Shown piece after piece: positions 45,178-53,988 of a DNA stretch of 64,000 bases. How positions within the stretch are numbered: position 1 is the stretch's first letter; the number at the start of each line of letters is the position of its first letter. Source of the DNA: Rhizobiales bacterium 62-17. GTDB lineage: Bacteria > Pseudomonadota > Alphaproteobacteria > Rhizobiales > Beijerinckiaceae. The translations under genes were made by a program, and so were the position numbers. The notes under the pieces are model-generated. The model searched no databases. It saw only the letters and a program-made list of their open reading frames with translations, and was not told the DNA's origin. Location of the stretch: assembly GCA_001898965.1 (NCBI GenBank), contig MKVW01000005.1:1-64000 (forward strand), in the 5' to 3' direction.

Positions 45178-46155
45178 TCAGGCGGCCTGAACCTTGTATT
45201 TCTGCACGTCGCGGAAACGGCTCAACAGATAGTCGCCCGATTTGATCGGCTGATGTTTCGGCGGATTGGTCGCCGATTGGCAGGAGGGCAGGCAGGTGAC
45301 CAGGCTGTTGTAATCGAGGTTGAAGAACATCGGGATTGAATAGCGTTCCTTGCCGGTGCGGTTGATGACGCGATGCGGATTGGAGACATAGATGTCGTTG
45401 GTCCAGCGCTGGAAGAGATCGCCGATGTTGATCACCAAGGTGCCGGGCACATAAGGCGCGCTGACCCATTCGCCGTTGCGCATCATCAGTTCCAGGCCGC
45501 CGATCGGATCCTGCAACAGCAGTGTGATCATGCCGTAGTCGGTGTGCGGAGCGACGCCGAAAGCCTTATCATCGCTGACAGGCTCCTGCGGCGGATAATG
45601 AAACAGGCGCATCTGCACCATGGGCTTGGTGCAGAATTGCAGGAAATGATCTTCCGGCATGGCGAGGCTGACGGCGCAGATCTTTAACAGCCGTTTGCCG
45701 AGTTCCTGCGCTTGTTCGAAATAGGCCTCGGACGCGCTGCGCAGCCAAGGGCAATCGGCCGGCCAGCGGTTGGGGCCATGCAGCGGCAGGCCGGCGGCGA
45801 CATCGGGATCGCTCTCGGGCAGATCGACGCCGATCTCATAGCTTTCCTTCAGGTCCGGGGCGAAGCCTGGATGCTGATTGATGCCCTGGGGCATGAAGCC
45901 GCGCCGGTATTTTTCGTCCATGCGATGCGGCAGGCGCTGTTCGATTGGCAGATCGAAATAGCGTTTGGTGGTCGCGAACACTTCGTCGATCACTGGCTCG
46001 GGAATGCCGTGATTGGCGACGTAGAAAAAGCCGGTGGTGAGGCAGGCATGGCGCAGCTGCGCGGCGATCGGGGCGATGTCGCTGCCGTCGTTCAGGGCGC
46101 TCAAATCGAGTATCGGCATTTCGTCGGCAGCCGCGGCACGGACAGTGGATTGCAC
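45178..46155 (-). CDS. 2-oxoglutarate/Fe(II) oxygenase, isopenicillin-N-synthase/thymine-hydroxylase type
   Basis: 325 residues. A DIOX_N-like N-terminus ('LRHACLTTGFFYVANHGIPE') is followed by the iron triad: 'HTDYGMITLLLQD' (His-x-Asp) and 'NPHRVIN' (distal His), with Arg in 'ERYSIPMF' for 2-oxoglutarate. It should hydroxylate a small molecule. The family includes thymine-7-hydroxylase, suggestive here beside a purine deaminase, but this is inference. The GTG start at 46155 has AGGAGG five bases upstream. Confidence 0.88.
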   Translation of the reverse strand: MQSTVRAAAADEMPILDLSALNDGSDIAPIAAQLRHACLTTGFFYVANHGIPEPVIDEVFATTKRYFDLPIEQRLPHRMDEKYRRGFMPQGINQHPGFAPDLKESYEIGVDLPESDPDVAAGLPLHGPNRWPADCPWLRSASEAYFEQAQELGKRLLKICAVSLAMPEDHFLQFCTKPMVQMRLFHYPPQEPVSDDKAFGVAPHTDYGMITLLLQDPIGGLELMMRNGEWVSAPYVPGTLVINIGDLFQRWTNDIYVSNPHRVINRTGKERYSIPMFFNLDYNSLVTCLPSCQSATNPPKHQPIKSGDYLLSRFRDVQKYKVQAA

Positions 46156-46184
46156 AGGTTCCTCCTGAGAAACGAGGTTTGAAA

Positions 46185-46997
46185 TCAGGCGCCCATCACG
46201 CGATCGCCGGCGGTATCCATCCAGAAGACGATGCGGCGCTGCGCCCAACTGACGATGGCATGGAGGCCGACGCCGATCAGAGACAGGATGATGAGGATGG
46301 CGAACGTGCCGGCCATATCGAGATTGAAGTTCTTCTGCAGGATCAGATAGCCAAGCCCGGCCTTGGCGCCGACGAATTCGCCGACGATGGCGCCGATCAC
46401 CGACAGCACGATGGCGACGTCGAGGCCGACGAAAATGTAAGGCAGCGCCTGCTTTAAACGCACCATGGTGAACACCTGCCAGCGCGAGGCGGTGTAGGAA
46501 ACCAGCATTTCGATCTGATCATGCGGCGTCGCGCGCAGGCCCATGATGGTGTTGGCGAGCAGCGGGAAGAAGGCGATGGTGGCGGTGATGACGATCTTGG
46601 AGGTGACGCCATAGCCGAACCAGATGACCATGATCGGCGCGATCGCTACCTTCGGCACGGTCTGGAAGGCGACGATATAGGGATAGAGAATGCGCTCGGC
46701 GAGCGGCACCAGCGCAATGAGGAAGCCAAGTACGAGACCGGCGGCAGAGCCTAAGATGAAGCCGGCCAGCACTTCATACATGGTCACTGCGAGATGCCAC
46801 GAGAAATCGCCGCTGAGCAGACCGTCGCTGAAGGCAAGCGCGATGGCCGAGGGTGAGGGCAGGACGATCTGGCTGATGCCGAAGCCATAGACGAAGGCTT
46901 CCCAGCCGCCGATGAAAAGGCAGAGCGTCGCCAGCGGCAGCAGCACGGCCTGGGTGAAGCGGTGCAGGCGGTCGTGGGCGTTCGGATGGGCCTTCAT
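46185..46997 (-). CDS. ABC transporter permease (SsuC/TauC/NMT1-type importer)
   Basis: 270 residues, six membrane helices. The cytoplasmic coupling motif is visible in 'VPKVAIAPIMVIWFGYGVTS' followed by 'LLANTIMGLRATPHDQIEML'. It forms the channel for import with the adjacent ATPase and binding protein. Its ATG overlaps the ATPase stop by one base (TGATG), indicating coupled translation. The longer frame upstream is a shadow of the ATPase gene. Confidence 0.93.
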   Translation of the reverse strand: MKAHPNAHDRLHRFTQAVLLPLATLCLFIGGWEAFVYGFGISQIVLPSPSAIALAFSDGLLSGDFSWHLAVTMYEVLAGFILGSAAGLVLGFLIALVPLAERILYPYIVAFQTVPKVAIAPIMVIWFGYGVTSKIVITATIAFFPLLANTIMGLRATPHDQIEMLVSYTASRWQVFTMVRLKQALPYIFVGLDVAIVLSVIGAIVGEFVGAKAGLGYLILQKNFNLDMAGTFAILIILSLIGVGLHAIVSWAQRRIVFWMDTAGDRVMGA

Positions 46998-47857
46998 CAG
47001 TCGAGGCTCCCGGTGGAATTGAAATGGGCACGGATGCGCGCGACGAAACGGCCGAATTCCGGCGTGTTGTGCATGGCAAGCGTTCGGGGGCGCGGCAGAT
47101 CGACGGGGATGATGTCGACGATGCGACCGGGGCGCGGCGTCATCACCACCACGCGATCGGCGAGATAGACGGCTTCGGGAATGCTGTGGGTGACGAGCAG
47201 CACGGTTTTGCGGCTCTCGGTCCAGATACGCTGCAATTCCTCGTTCATCTGTTCGCGCGTCATGGCGTCGAGCGCGCCGAACGGTTCGTCCATCAACAGG
47301 AAGGAGGGATCGTGGACAAGGGCGCGACAAATGCCGACGCGCTGCTGCATGCCGCCAGACAGTTCGGTCGGATATTTGTTTTCGAAGCCCGAGAGACCCA
47401 CCATGGCGAGCAATTGCCGGGCGCGCTGTTCAAAGCTGGTGCGCTCGCGCTTTTGCACCTCGACCGGCACCATGACGTTCTGCAACACCGTGCGCCAGGG
47501 CAGGAGAACCGGCGCCTGGAAGACGACGCCGAGCTCGCGACTCGGGCCGTTGAGATCGCGCCCCTGCATGGCGATGTCGCCGGACGAGCGCCTGAGGATG
47601 CCGGCCAGAATCTTCAACAGCGTGGTCTTGCCGCAGCCGCTGGGGCCGACGATGCTGATGAACTCGCCCTTGCCGATGTCGAGATTGACGTCCTTCAACG
47701 CATGGATGGCTTGACCATCCTTGGTCGCATAGGTTTTTTCGACATGGGCGATGCGCAGCAGCGTTTCACGCAGGGTTTCTGCAGCAAGCGGTGAGGGACG
47801 CGCCACCGAGGGTGGCGGCGCGGTGGTGACATGAGGCAAAGTCATGGTGTCACCCAT
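46997..47857 (-). CDS. ABC transporter ATP-binding protein (SsuB/TauB type)
   Basis: 286 residues. It has Walker A 'GPSGCGKTT', the Q-loop in 'VVFQAPVLLPWRTVLQNV', signature 'LSGGMQQRVGICRALVHDP', Walker B 'LLMDEPFGALD', and H-loop 'VTHSIPEAV'. It powers the adjoining permease. ATG 47857 is placed 8 bp after the binding-protein stop; ATG 47845 is an alternative. Confidence 0.93.
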   Translation of the reverse strand: MGDTMTLPHVTTAPPPSVARPSPLAAETLRETLLRIAHVEKTYATKDGQAIHALKDVNLDIGKGEFISIVGPSGCGKTTLLKILAGILRRSSGDIAMQGRDLNGPSRELGVVFQAPVLLPWRTVLQNVMVPVEVQKRERTSFEQRARQLLAMVGLSGFENKYPTELSGGMQQRVGICRALVHDPSFLLMDEPFGALDAMTREQMNEELQRIWTESRKTVLLVTHSIPEAVYLADRVVVMTPRPGRIVDIIPVDLPRPRTLAMHNTPEFGRFVARIRAHFNSTGSLD

Positions 47858-47865
47858 CGATGGCC

Positions 47866-48966
47866 TCACACCTTGCAGGCTTTGGCATCGGCTTCGATCG
47901 CTTTCGGATCGAAGGCGTTGACCTTTTCGAAGAAGTCCGGCGTCTTGACGATGAGCGAAGGTGCCGGCACCGGCTTGTCGATCTGCTTAGCCTCGATCAT
48001 CAGTTTGATCAGGCGCTCGAAGCCGGCGGGATCAGCGGCGCCCCACAGTTTGCCGCCGTTCAGCTTGAAGCCCTCGGCCAAGGAATCGAGCTGGGCCTGC
48101 TGGGCATTGAGATCCCATTTCACCAAAGTCGCTTCGTCGGCGCCGGTCGGTTTGGTCGAGGGATAGTGCTGCCAGTGCAGTTTGACCGCGCATTCGGGAT
48201 TGGCGAGCGCATAGATCGTCGCCTTGGCGACACCACGGGCGATGCCGATGGCAAGGTCTGGATCCTTGTCGAGCGTGCCCTGCATGGTGGCGAGCGAATA
48301 GTCGGGATAGCTGCGCCAATCGTCGCCAACGAGTTTGCGCAGTTTCAAGCCATTGTTCTCGAACACGGCCTGTGCCGCCGCCCAATAGAGCAGGCCGTCG
48401 ACCTTCTTCGACTTCATCGCTTCGACCGGCGGAGCGCCGAGGCCGAGCGGCACCAGATCTACGTCCTTCGTTGGATCAAGGCCGTTGGCGCGCAGGAAAT
48501 TGTTGAAATAGGCGATGCCGCCGGTGGCGAGGCTGAACACGCCGACGGTCTTGCCCTTCAGATCTTTTACCGATTTGATGGAGCCATCGGCATCGACGGT
48601 GATCGACCAGTCGATGACGCCATTGCCCATGATGACGCGCACTGGCAGGTTGTTCTTGGAGTTGGCCTGCACGACGACGCTGGCGTTCACCTGGGCGAAG
48701 TCGGCATTGTTGGCGACCATCTGTTGCAGCGCCTGCAGCGAGGCGCCGACCGGCATCAGCTCGACGTCATAGCCTTCCGCTTTCCAATAGCCCAAGGTGA
48801 TCGGCAGCGTGAGCATCGGATAGCCGACGTTGAGGACGGAGGTGCCGACCGCGACGCGCACTTTCTTCAGGGGCTTGGCCTGTTGCGCGCAGAGCGGAGT
48901 CGCGGCGAGCGCCAGCAACGTTGTCAGAATGACGGCAGGTTTTCGTATTGCACGGGCAAGCAGCAT
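47866..48966 (-). CDS. ABC transporter substrate-binding protein (NMT1/THI5/SsuA-like)
   Basis: 366 residues with a signal peptide (1-27, '...ATPLCAQ'). 'LPITLGYWKAEGYDVELMPV' and 'VVQANSKNNLPVRVIMGNGV' belong to the SsuA/NMT1 fold that binds sulfonates, nitrate or pyrimidine-like compounds. 'DLKGKTVGVFSLATGG' is also typical. The ligand is unknown; the neighbouring deaminase hints at a nucleobase-like molecule. ATG 48966 follows AGAGGA. It is the first gene of the operon. Confidence 0.9.
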   Translation of the reverse strand: MLLARAIRKPAVILTTLLALAATPLCAQQAKPLKKVRVAVGTSVLNVGYPMLTLPITLGYWKAEGYDVELMPVGASLQALQQMVANNADFAQVNASVVVQANSKNNLPVRVIMGNGVIDWSITVDADGSIKSVKDLKGKTVGVFSLATGGIAYFNNFLRANGLDPTKDVDLVPLGLGAPPVEAMKSKKVDGLLYWAAAQAVFENNGLKLRKLVGDDWRSYPDYSLATMQGTLDKDPDLAIGIARGVAKATIYALANPECAVKLHWQHYPSTKPTGADEATLVKWDLNAQQAQLDSLAEGFKLNGGKLWGAADPAGFERLIKLMIEAKQIDKPVPAPSLIVKTPDFFEKVNAFDPKAIEADAKACKV

Positions 48967-49024
48967 GCTGGTCCTCTTATTGCAATGGCCGGATCGGAAC
49001 CGGAGACGGAGATATTCGAAATGC

Positions 49025-49040
49025 CTGAAAACGTTTTCAG
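49025..49040. promoter_or_regulatory. Perfect LacI-type operator palindrome in the divergent promoter
   Basis: CTGAAAACGTTTTCAG is a perfect 16-bp palindrome with the central CG and AACGTT core common to LacI-family operators. It lies 58 bp before the ABC binding-protein start and 193 bp before the deaminase start, between the two divergent units. Confidence 0.7.
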
Positions 49041-49233
49041 CAAACCGCGTGCCAAGCCTGCCCGTTGCGTCGCGAGCCGTGCGCGAGTGTCTGATTGGCT
49101 TAGGAAAACGGCGTCCCGTGAACCGTACTAGGGGGAATGCAGCGGCGCGTCCGGACGCGCTCATCCATGTTCAAGAATTAGGCGCGGGCGCACAGGAATG
49201 CGTCAGCACGCCCCAGCAAGCGAAGGACTGTTC

Positions 49234-50259
49234 ATGACCGAGATCGAGATTTCGCCCTTTATCGCCAAGCTGCCAAAGGCCGAATTGCATATGCATCTGG
49301 AAGGCTCGCTGGAGCCTGAAACTTTGATCAAGCTCGCCGGGCACAATGGCATCCGATTGCCCTATGCCGATGCGGAGGGAGTGCGGCAGGCCTATCGCTT
49401 CGACAGCCTGCAATCCTTCCTCGATCTTTTCTATCTGGGGCTCACGGTTCTGCAGAAGGGCAGCGACTTCTATGAAATGACATCGGCCTATTTTGCCCGC
49501 GCGGCGCGCGAGAACGTGCGCCATGCGGAAGTGTTCATCAGCCCGCAGGCGCATCTGCGGCGCGGCATTCCCATCGCCGAGGTGATGGACAATATTCTGG
49601 CGGCGATCGACGACGCCAAGAGCCGCCACGGGATGAGCGGCGGTTTGATCGTCGGCATTCAGCGTCAATTCGACGAAAGCGATGCGCTCGATATGATCAA
49701 AGCCGTACGGCCGTGGCGCGATCGCATCGTCGGATTAGGCATGGGCGGTCCGGAGCTTGGCAATCCGCCGTCAAAATTCACCCGCGCCTATGATATCGCG
49801 CGCTGCGATTGCGGCTGGCACACCATGGCCCATGCGGGCGAGGAGGGCGGCGCCGATTATGTGCGCGATGCGCTTCATACTCTGAAATGCGAGCGCATCG
49901 ATCATGGCGTGCGCGCCGAGAGCGATCCGGACTTGATGCGCGAACTCGCCGAGCGCGGCATACCTCTCACCGTCTGTCCGATGTCGAACTGCATGCTCAA
50001 CGTCTTCCCCGACATGGCTTCGCACAACATTCGCCGCCTGCATGAGGCGGGGCTGTGCATCACGGTGAATTCGGACGATCCGCCCTATTTCGGCGCTTAT
50101 ATCAATGCCAATTTCGCCGCCATCCAGACGTCGCTTGGGATGAGCGATACGGATCTATGGCAGATGGCGCGCAATGGCTTCACCAGCGCGTTCATTTCGG
50201 ACGAGCAGCGTCAGCGCTATCTCATGGAGATCGATGCACATCGGCCGGCTGTGGTGTGA
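49234..50259 (+). CDS. Adenosine/adenine deaminase family protein
   Basis: 341 residues. The zinc and catalytic motifs are 'LHMHLEGSLEPETL' (HxH), 'HAGEEGGADYV' (His and catalytic Glu), 'RIDHGVRAESDPDLM', and 'NSDDPPYFGAYINANF' near the end. The SDDPxYFG form is closer to adenine deaminase than to classical adenosine deaminase (SLDDP), but specificity is not settled. It deaminates a purine base or nucleoside. It is divergent from the LacI-controlled ABC operon; the start follows GAAGGA. Confidence 0.9.
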   Translation: MTEIEISPFIAKLPKAELHMHLEGSLEPETLIKLAGHNGIRLPYADAEGVRQAYRFDSLQSFLDLFYLGLTVLQKGSDFYEMTSAYFARAARENVRHAEVFISPQAHLRRGIPIAEVMDNILAAIDDAKSRHGMSGGLIVGIQRQFDESDALDMIKAVRPWRDRIVGLGMGGPELGNPPSKFTRAYDIARCDCGWHTMAHAGEEGGADYVRDALHTLKCERIDHGVRAESDPDLMRELAERGIPLTVCPMSNCMLNVFPDMASHNIRRLHEAGLCITVNSDDPPYFGAYINANFAAIQTSLGMSDTDLWQMARNGFTSAFISDEQRQRYLMEIDAHRPAVV

Positions 50260-50268
50260 AAACTCTCC

Positions 50269-50419
50269 GTGTCATTCCCGACGCAGCGAAGCTGCGAGCG
50301 GGAATCCAGGGCGAGTGGAACAACGTTGTGTGATTAACGCGTGCCGCGGTTGCGACTGGGATTCTACCACTCGCCCCTGGATCCCCGCTCAGCCGCTGCG
50401 CGGCTGTCGGGGATGACAC
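50269..50419. repeat. Long palindromic intergenic element, copy C
   Basis: The outer arms GTGTCATTCCCGAC (50269-50282) and GTCGGGGATGACAC (50406-50419) differ at one base. The inner arms (about 50297-50319 and 50368-50390) carry GAGCGGG..CAGGGCGAGTGG and its near-complement, giving a long imperfect hairpin. It fills the gap between the convergent deaminase and GMC genes. Confidence 0.72.
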
Positions 50420-50439
50420 CAGGGTTTTTCTACATCCTG

Positions 50440-52059
50440 TTAGGACGCCCGCCGAATATAATCGGCGCCTTTTTCGGCGATCATGATGGTCGGCGCATTG
50501 GTGTTGGCGCTGACCAGATTGGGCATGACGGAGGCGTCGATCACCCGCAGGCCGTCGACACCGCGCACGCGCAAGTGTTCGTCGACGACGGATTCGGGGT
50601 CGACGCCCATCCGGCAGGTGCCGACGGGATGATAGATCGAGCCGCTGTTCTTGCGAATGTAGGCATCGATGTCGCCGTCGGTCTTCACTGTCGTGCCGGG
50701 CAGCACTTCATCGCCGCGAATCTCGTCGAAGGCTTTTTGCTGGAACAGGGCGCGCAGCCGCTTGAAGCCTTCGCGGATGGCGAGGCGATCGCCCTCGGCG
50801 GCGAGATAATTGGCCTGGATCGCCGGCCGGTCGAGGGGATCGCTGTTCTTCAGTTTGATGCTGCCACGGCTTTCGGGGCGCAGATGGCAGACATTGGCCG
50901 AGAAGCCATAGCCTTCATAGATGCCGTTGGCGGGCTTCTTCTGAAGGGGATGACGCAGATTGGCGGTCGAGAGGCCGGGCGTGAAGTGAATTTGCAGATC
51001 CGGCGCCGCCACATCCGGCCGTGATTTGATGAAAGCGCCGCCTTCGAGCGGGAATTTCGTCGCCGGGCCGCTCTTGAACAGAATGGCGCGCGCCATGGCA
51101 AGGCCAGCGCGATCGAAGCGACGCAGGCCGAACAGCGCATCTTCCTTCTTGGCTGCATATTGCATGCGCACGTTCAGGTGATCTTGCAGGTTGCGCCCGA
51201 CATTCTTCGAGGCGACCTTGACGCCGACACCCGCCGCCTTGAGATCGTCGGCATCGCCGATGCCCGAATGCATCAGCACCGTGGGCGAGGAAATCGCACC
51301 GCAAGAGACGATCACTTCGCGATCGGCGTGGATATGGGCGGGCAGGCCGTTGGCGATGAGATCGACGCCGGTGGCGCGCGCGCCGTCAAGCGTCACCTTC
51401 AACACCGAGGCGCCGGTGACGATGTCGAGATTGCGACGTTCGCGCACGGGATCGATGAAGGCGCGTGCCGTGCTCCAGCGCTCGCCCCTGCCGATGGACG
51501 AATGATAGCGGCCGACACCTTCCTGCTGTTCGCCGTTGAAATCGGGATTGTAAGGCACGCCGCTGTCGAGCGCCGCCTGGTGGAAGATGTCGTAGAAGCG
51601 ATGCTGGGTCTGCGGCTGGGTGACGGGCAATTCGCCGCCGGCGCCGTGATAGTCGTTGGCACCGCCTTCGAAATCTTCGAACTTGCGGAAGTAGGGCAGG
51701 CATTTCTCATAGGACCAGTCGCGCAGGCCGAGTTGCGCCCATTGGTCGTAGTCGTAGCGATTGCCGCGGGTATAGACCATGCCGTTGATGGCGGAGGAGC
51801 CGCCGAGCACGCGGCCGCGCGGCCATTCGATGCGTCGGTTGTCGAGATGCGGCTCGGGCTCGGTGAGATATTGCCAATTGTGCAGGCTGCGACGATAGAA
51901 CTGGCCGGCCATCAGGGGCACGCGGATCAATGGGTCCCAATCGCGCGGGCCGGCTTCCACCAGAAGCACGCTGCACGCAGGGTCGGCGGACAATCGATTG
52001 GCCAGAACGCAACCGGCGGAACCGCCGCCCAGAATAATATAGTCGTACCCCTTCCTCAT
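50440..52059 (-). CDS. GMC-family FAD-dependent oxidoreductase, copy 2
   Basis: 539 residues, the same length as the gene at 42371 and closely similar throughout. It has FAD site GGGSAG (11-16), 'GRVLGGSSAINGMVYTRGN', 'GAISSPTVLMHSGIG', and 'YHPVGTCRMG' with 'NTNAPTIMIAEKGADY'. It probably oxidises an alcohol related to that of its paralogue. It lies 45 bp downstream of a 2-hydroxyacid dehydrogenase on the same strand, so an alcohol to hydroxyacid/keto-acid route is conceivable (inference). Confidence 0.92.
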   Translation of the reverse strand: MRKGYDYIILGGGSAGCVLANRLSADPACSVLLVEAGPRDWDPLIRVPLMAGQFYRRSLHNWQYLTEPEPHLDNRRIEWPRGRVLGGSSAINGMVYTRGNRYDYDQWAQLGLRDWSYEKCLPYFRKFEDFEGGANDYHGAGGELPVTQPQTQHRFYDIFHQAALDSGVPYNPDFNGEQQEGVGRYHSSIGRGERWSTARAFIDPVRERRNLDIVTGASVLKVTLDGARATGVDLIANGLPAHIHADREVIVSCGAISSPTVLMHSGIGDADDLKAAGVGVKVASKNVGRNLQDHLNVRMQYAAKKEDALFGLRRFDRAGLAMARAILFKSGPATKFPLEGGAFIKSRPDVAAPDLQIHFTPGLSTANLRHPLQKKPANGIYEGYGFSANVCHLRPESRGSIKLKNSDPLDRPAIQANYLAAEGDRLAIREGFKRLRALFQQKAFDEIRGDEVLPGTTVKTDGDIDAYIRKNSGSIYHPVGTCRMGVDPESVVDEHLRVRGVDGLRVIDASVMPNLVSANTNAPTIMIAEKGADYIRRAS

Positions 52060-52104
52060 CCCATCCCTCGCCTGATCTCAATTGTTCCGAATGCGGCTGG
52101 CCGA

Positions 52105-53085
52105 CTATGTCGCGCGCTCGCCGTCCGCTTCCATGACGATGTTGCGGAGGCGTTGGCCGGTTCGCCAACGCTCGAGATTGTCGATGAACAGCGAAGCCGC
52201 GGTGATGATGCCGGCATCGCCGGCGCCCGCGACATGGGGCGTCAGCAGCACGTTCTCCATCGACCAGAGCGGATGCCCCGGCGGCAACGGTTCGGTCTCC
52301 ATCACATCGAGGCCGGCGCCGGCGATGCGGCCGGCCTGCAAGGCCTCGATCAGCGCCGGCTCTTCGACAAGCGAACCGCGCGCGATGTTGATCAGGAAAG
52401 CGGTGGGGCGCAGCGCGTCGATGACGGCACGTGAAATCATGCCGTCGGTCTGTGGGCCGGCGAGCGCCGCCACCATCAGATAGTCGGCTTCGCGTGCGGT
52501 CTCGACCAGGGCCTCGCGCGGACGGATGTCGTCGAAATTCTCGAGCGGCGCCGTCGAGCGGCTGATGCCGGTGACGTGCATATTGAAGGCCTTGGCGAGA
52601 CGGGCGATCTCCTGGCCGATGGCGCCGGTGCCGACGATGACCAGATGCCGGCGGGCCAGATTGGTGATGGGCTGTGTGATGTCGTCGCGCACCCAAGCTT
52701 CTTTGAGGCGCGCGATTTCCGATGCCCGCACATATCGGGCAAGGCCGAGCATCAGCGCGAAGCCATGTTCGGCGACGGCGAAGGCGCGCACGCCCGCGAC
52801 ATTGGTGACGACCACATTGGGCGGCAGGCCGCTGTTGACCGCCTTGTCGATGCCCGAGGTGACGAAGTTGAGCCAACGCAAGGCGCGGCCGTGCTGGCGA
52901 ATCAAGGCGGCGGGTTCGGGCAGATAGAAACGGTTGCCGGTGATCAGGATCTCGGCGCCGTCGACGGCGCCGGCAATGTCCTCATCGCGTTCGGCGACCA
53001 TCAGGCGCACATCGGGATCGGCACGCAGGCGTTCAATGAATTCCGTCGGATCGACCAACGGATTGTACAAGGCGATTTTTAGCAT
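52105..53085 (-). CDS. D-2-hydroxyacid dehydrogenase
   Basis: 326 residues. The NAD site 'LVIVGTGAIGQEIARLAKAF' (GxGxxG), 'INIARGSLVEEPALIEAL' (catalytic Arg), 'DVMETEPLPPGHPLW' (Glu) and 'TPHVAGAGD' (His) are all present. It reversibly reduces a 2-keto acid. It is promoter-proximal to the second GMC gene. Three GCGTTA units lie upstream (53148-53178). Confidence 0.9.
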   Translation of the reverse strand: MLKIALYNPLVDPTEFIERLRADPDVRLMVAERDEDIAGAVDGAEILITGNRFYLPEPAALIRQHGRALRWLNFVTSGIDKAVNSGLPPNVVVTNVAGVRAFAVAEHGFALMLGLARYVRASEIARLKEAWVRDDITQPITNLARRHLVIVGTGAIGQEIARLAKAFNMHVTGISRSTAPLENFDDIRPREALVETAREADYLMVAALAGPQTDGMISRAVIDALRPTAFLINIARGSLVEEPALIEALQAGRIAGAGLDVMETEPLPPGHPLWSMENVLLTPHVAGAGDAGIITAASLFIDNLERWRTGQRLRNIVMEADGERAT

Positions 53086-53147
53086 CTGGGTCCGGGCGTT
53101 GCTCCGGCGGCACAGTAGCCCTGATCGGCGAACCGCGTCTACACGGT

Positions 53148-53178
53148 GCGTTATTAGCGCGCGTTAAAGGCGTTATTA
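53148..53178. promoter_or_regulatory. Direct repeats GCGTTATTA upstream of the 2-hydroxyacid dehydrogenase
   Basis: GCGTTATTA at 53148-53156 and 53170-53178, with a third GCGTTA at 53161-53166, 63-93 bp before the start codon. It may be a regulator site; it could also be chance in a short A/T-richer gap. Confidence 0.25.
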
Positions 53179-53202
53179 CGAAAACGCATAAGGCGATGGG
53201 CG

Positions 53203-53988
53203 TCAGCCCGTGGTTGCCGGCTGTGCTTTGCCGCGCAACGCGAACAGGCTGACGAGCGCGATCAACGCGATGACGAGTTGCGCGCCGAGTGCTTCCCATG
53301 TCGGATTGCCGGTGATGGACACCAGCCAATCGGGCTCGGGCGACAGAGTGTAGGAAACGAGCGTCTGCTCCTGCAGTTCCTGGATGGCGGCGCCGACGAA
53401 GCGCAGGCCCATGATGAACAGGAAGGCGGAGGTGATGATGAAGAGGGGGCGGACGGGAATCTGCATGGCGAGCCATTGCATCGCCACGTAGATGGCGCCG
53501 AGCGCGACGGCCGCTACCGCCAATCCGAGCAGCAAGTCTGCCGACCAACCGCCGCTGGTCGAAGCCAGCGCATAAAGAAAGAGGACTGTTTCGGCCCCTT
53601 CGCGGAAAACGGCGAGGAAGGAAATCAAGCCGAGGGAGAAGCCTGTGCCCGCGGTCAACGCATCACCGCTGAGGCGCGCCATTTCCGCTTTCCACTTTTT
53701 CGGGTCCTGGCGCAGGAACAGCCAGCCGCTCATATAGAGCATCAAGGCGGCGGCAATGATGAGGACGACGGCTTCGATCCGGTCGTCATGGGTGCCATCG
53801 AAATAAATCTGGAAGATCCAGGCGGCGATCAAGCTCGCGATGACGGCGAGGACGGCGCCGATATAAAGCGGGCGCAGACGTTCATGGGCGCCTGCGCGTC
53901 GCATGGCTGCCGCCAGAGCGGTGACGATGAGCAGGGCTTCGAGGCCTTCGCGAAGCAGAATGAGGCCGGCTTCCAGCGCCAATTTCAT
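53203..53988 (-). CDS. FTR1-family high-affinity iron permease
   Basis: 261 residues with about seven membrane helices. The two iron-binding REGxE motifs are present: REGLE at 13-17 and REGAE at 129-133. It imports iron across the inner membrane. The usual partners (EfeO/EfeB, P19 or a multicopper oxidase) are absent, so it may work alone or with remote partners. ATG 53988 gives the first helix directly; the longer frame to 54222 is not supported. Confidence 0.92.
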   Translation of the reverse strand: MKLALEAGLILLREGLEALLIVTALAAAMRRAGAHERLRPLYIGAVLAVIASLIAAWIFQIYFDGTHDDRIEAVVLIIAAALMLYMSGWLFLRQDPKKWKAEMARLSGDALTAGTGFSLGLISFLAVFREGAETVLFLYALASTSGGWSADLLLGLAVAAVALGAIYVAMQWLAMQIPVRPLFIITSAFLFIMGLRFVGAAIQELQEQTLVSYTLSPEPDWLVSITGNPTWEALGAQLVIALIALVSLFALRGKAQPATTG

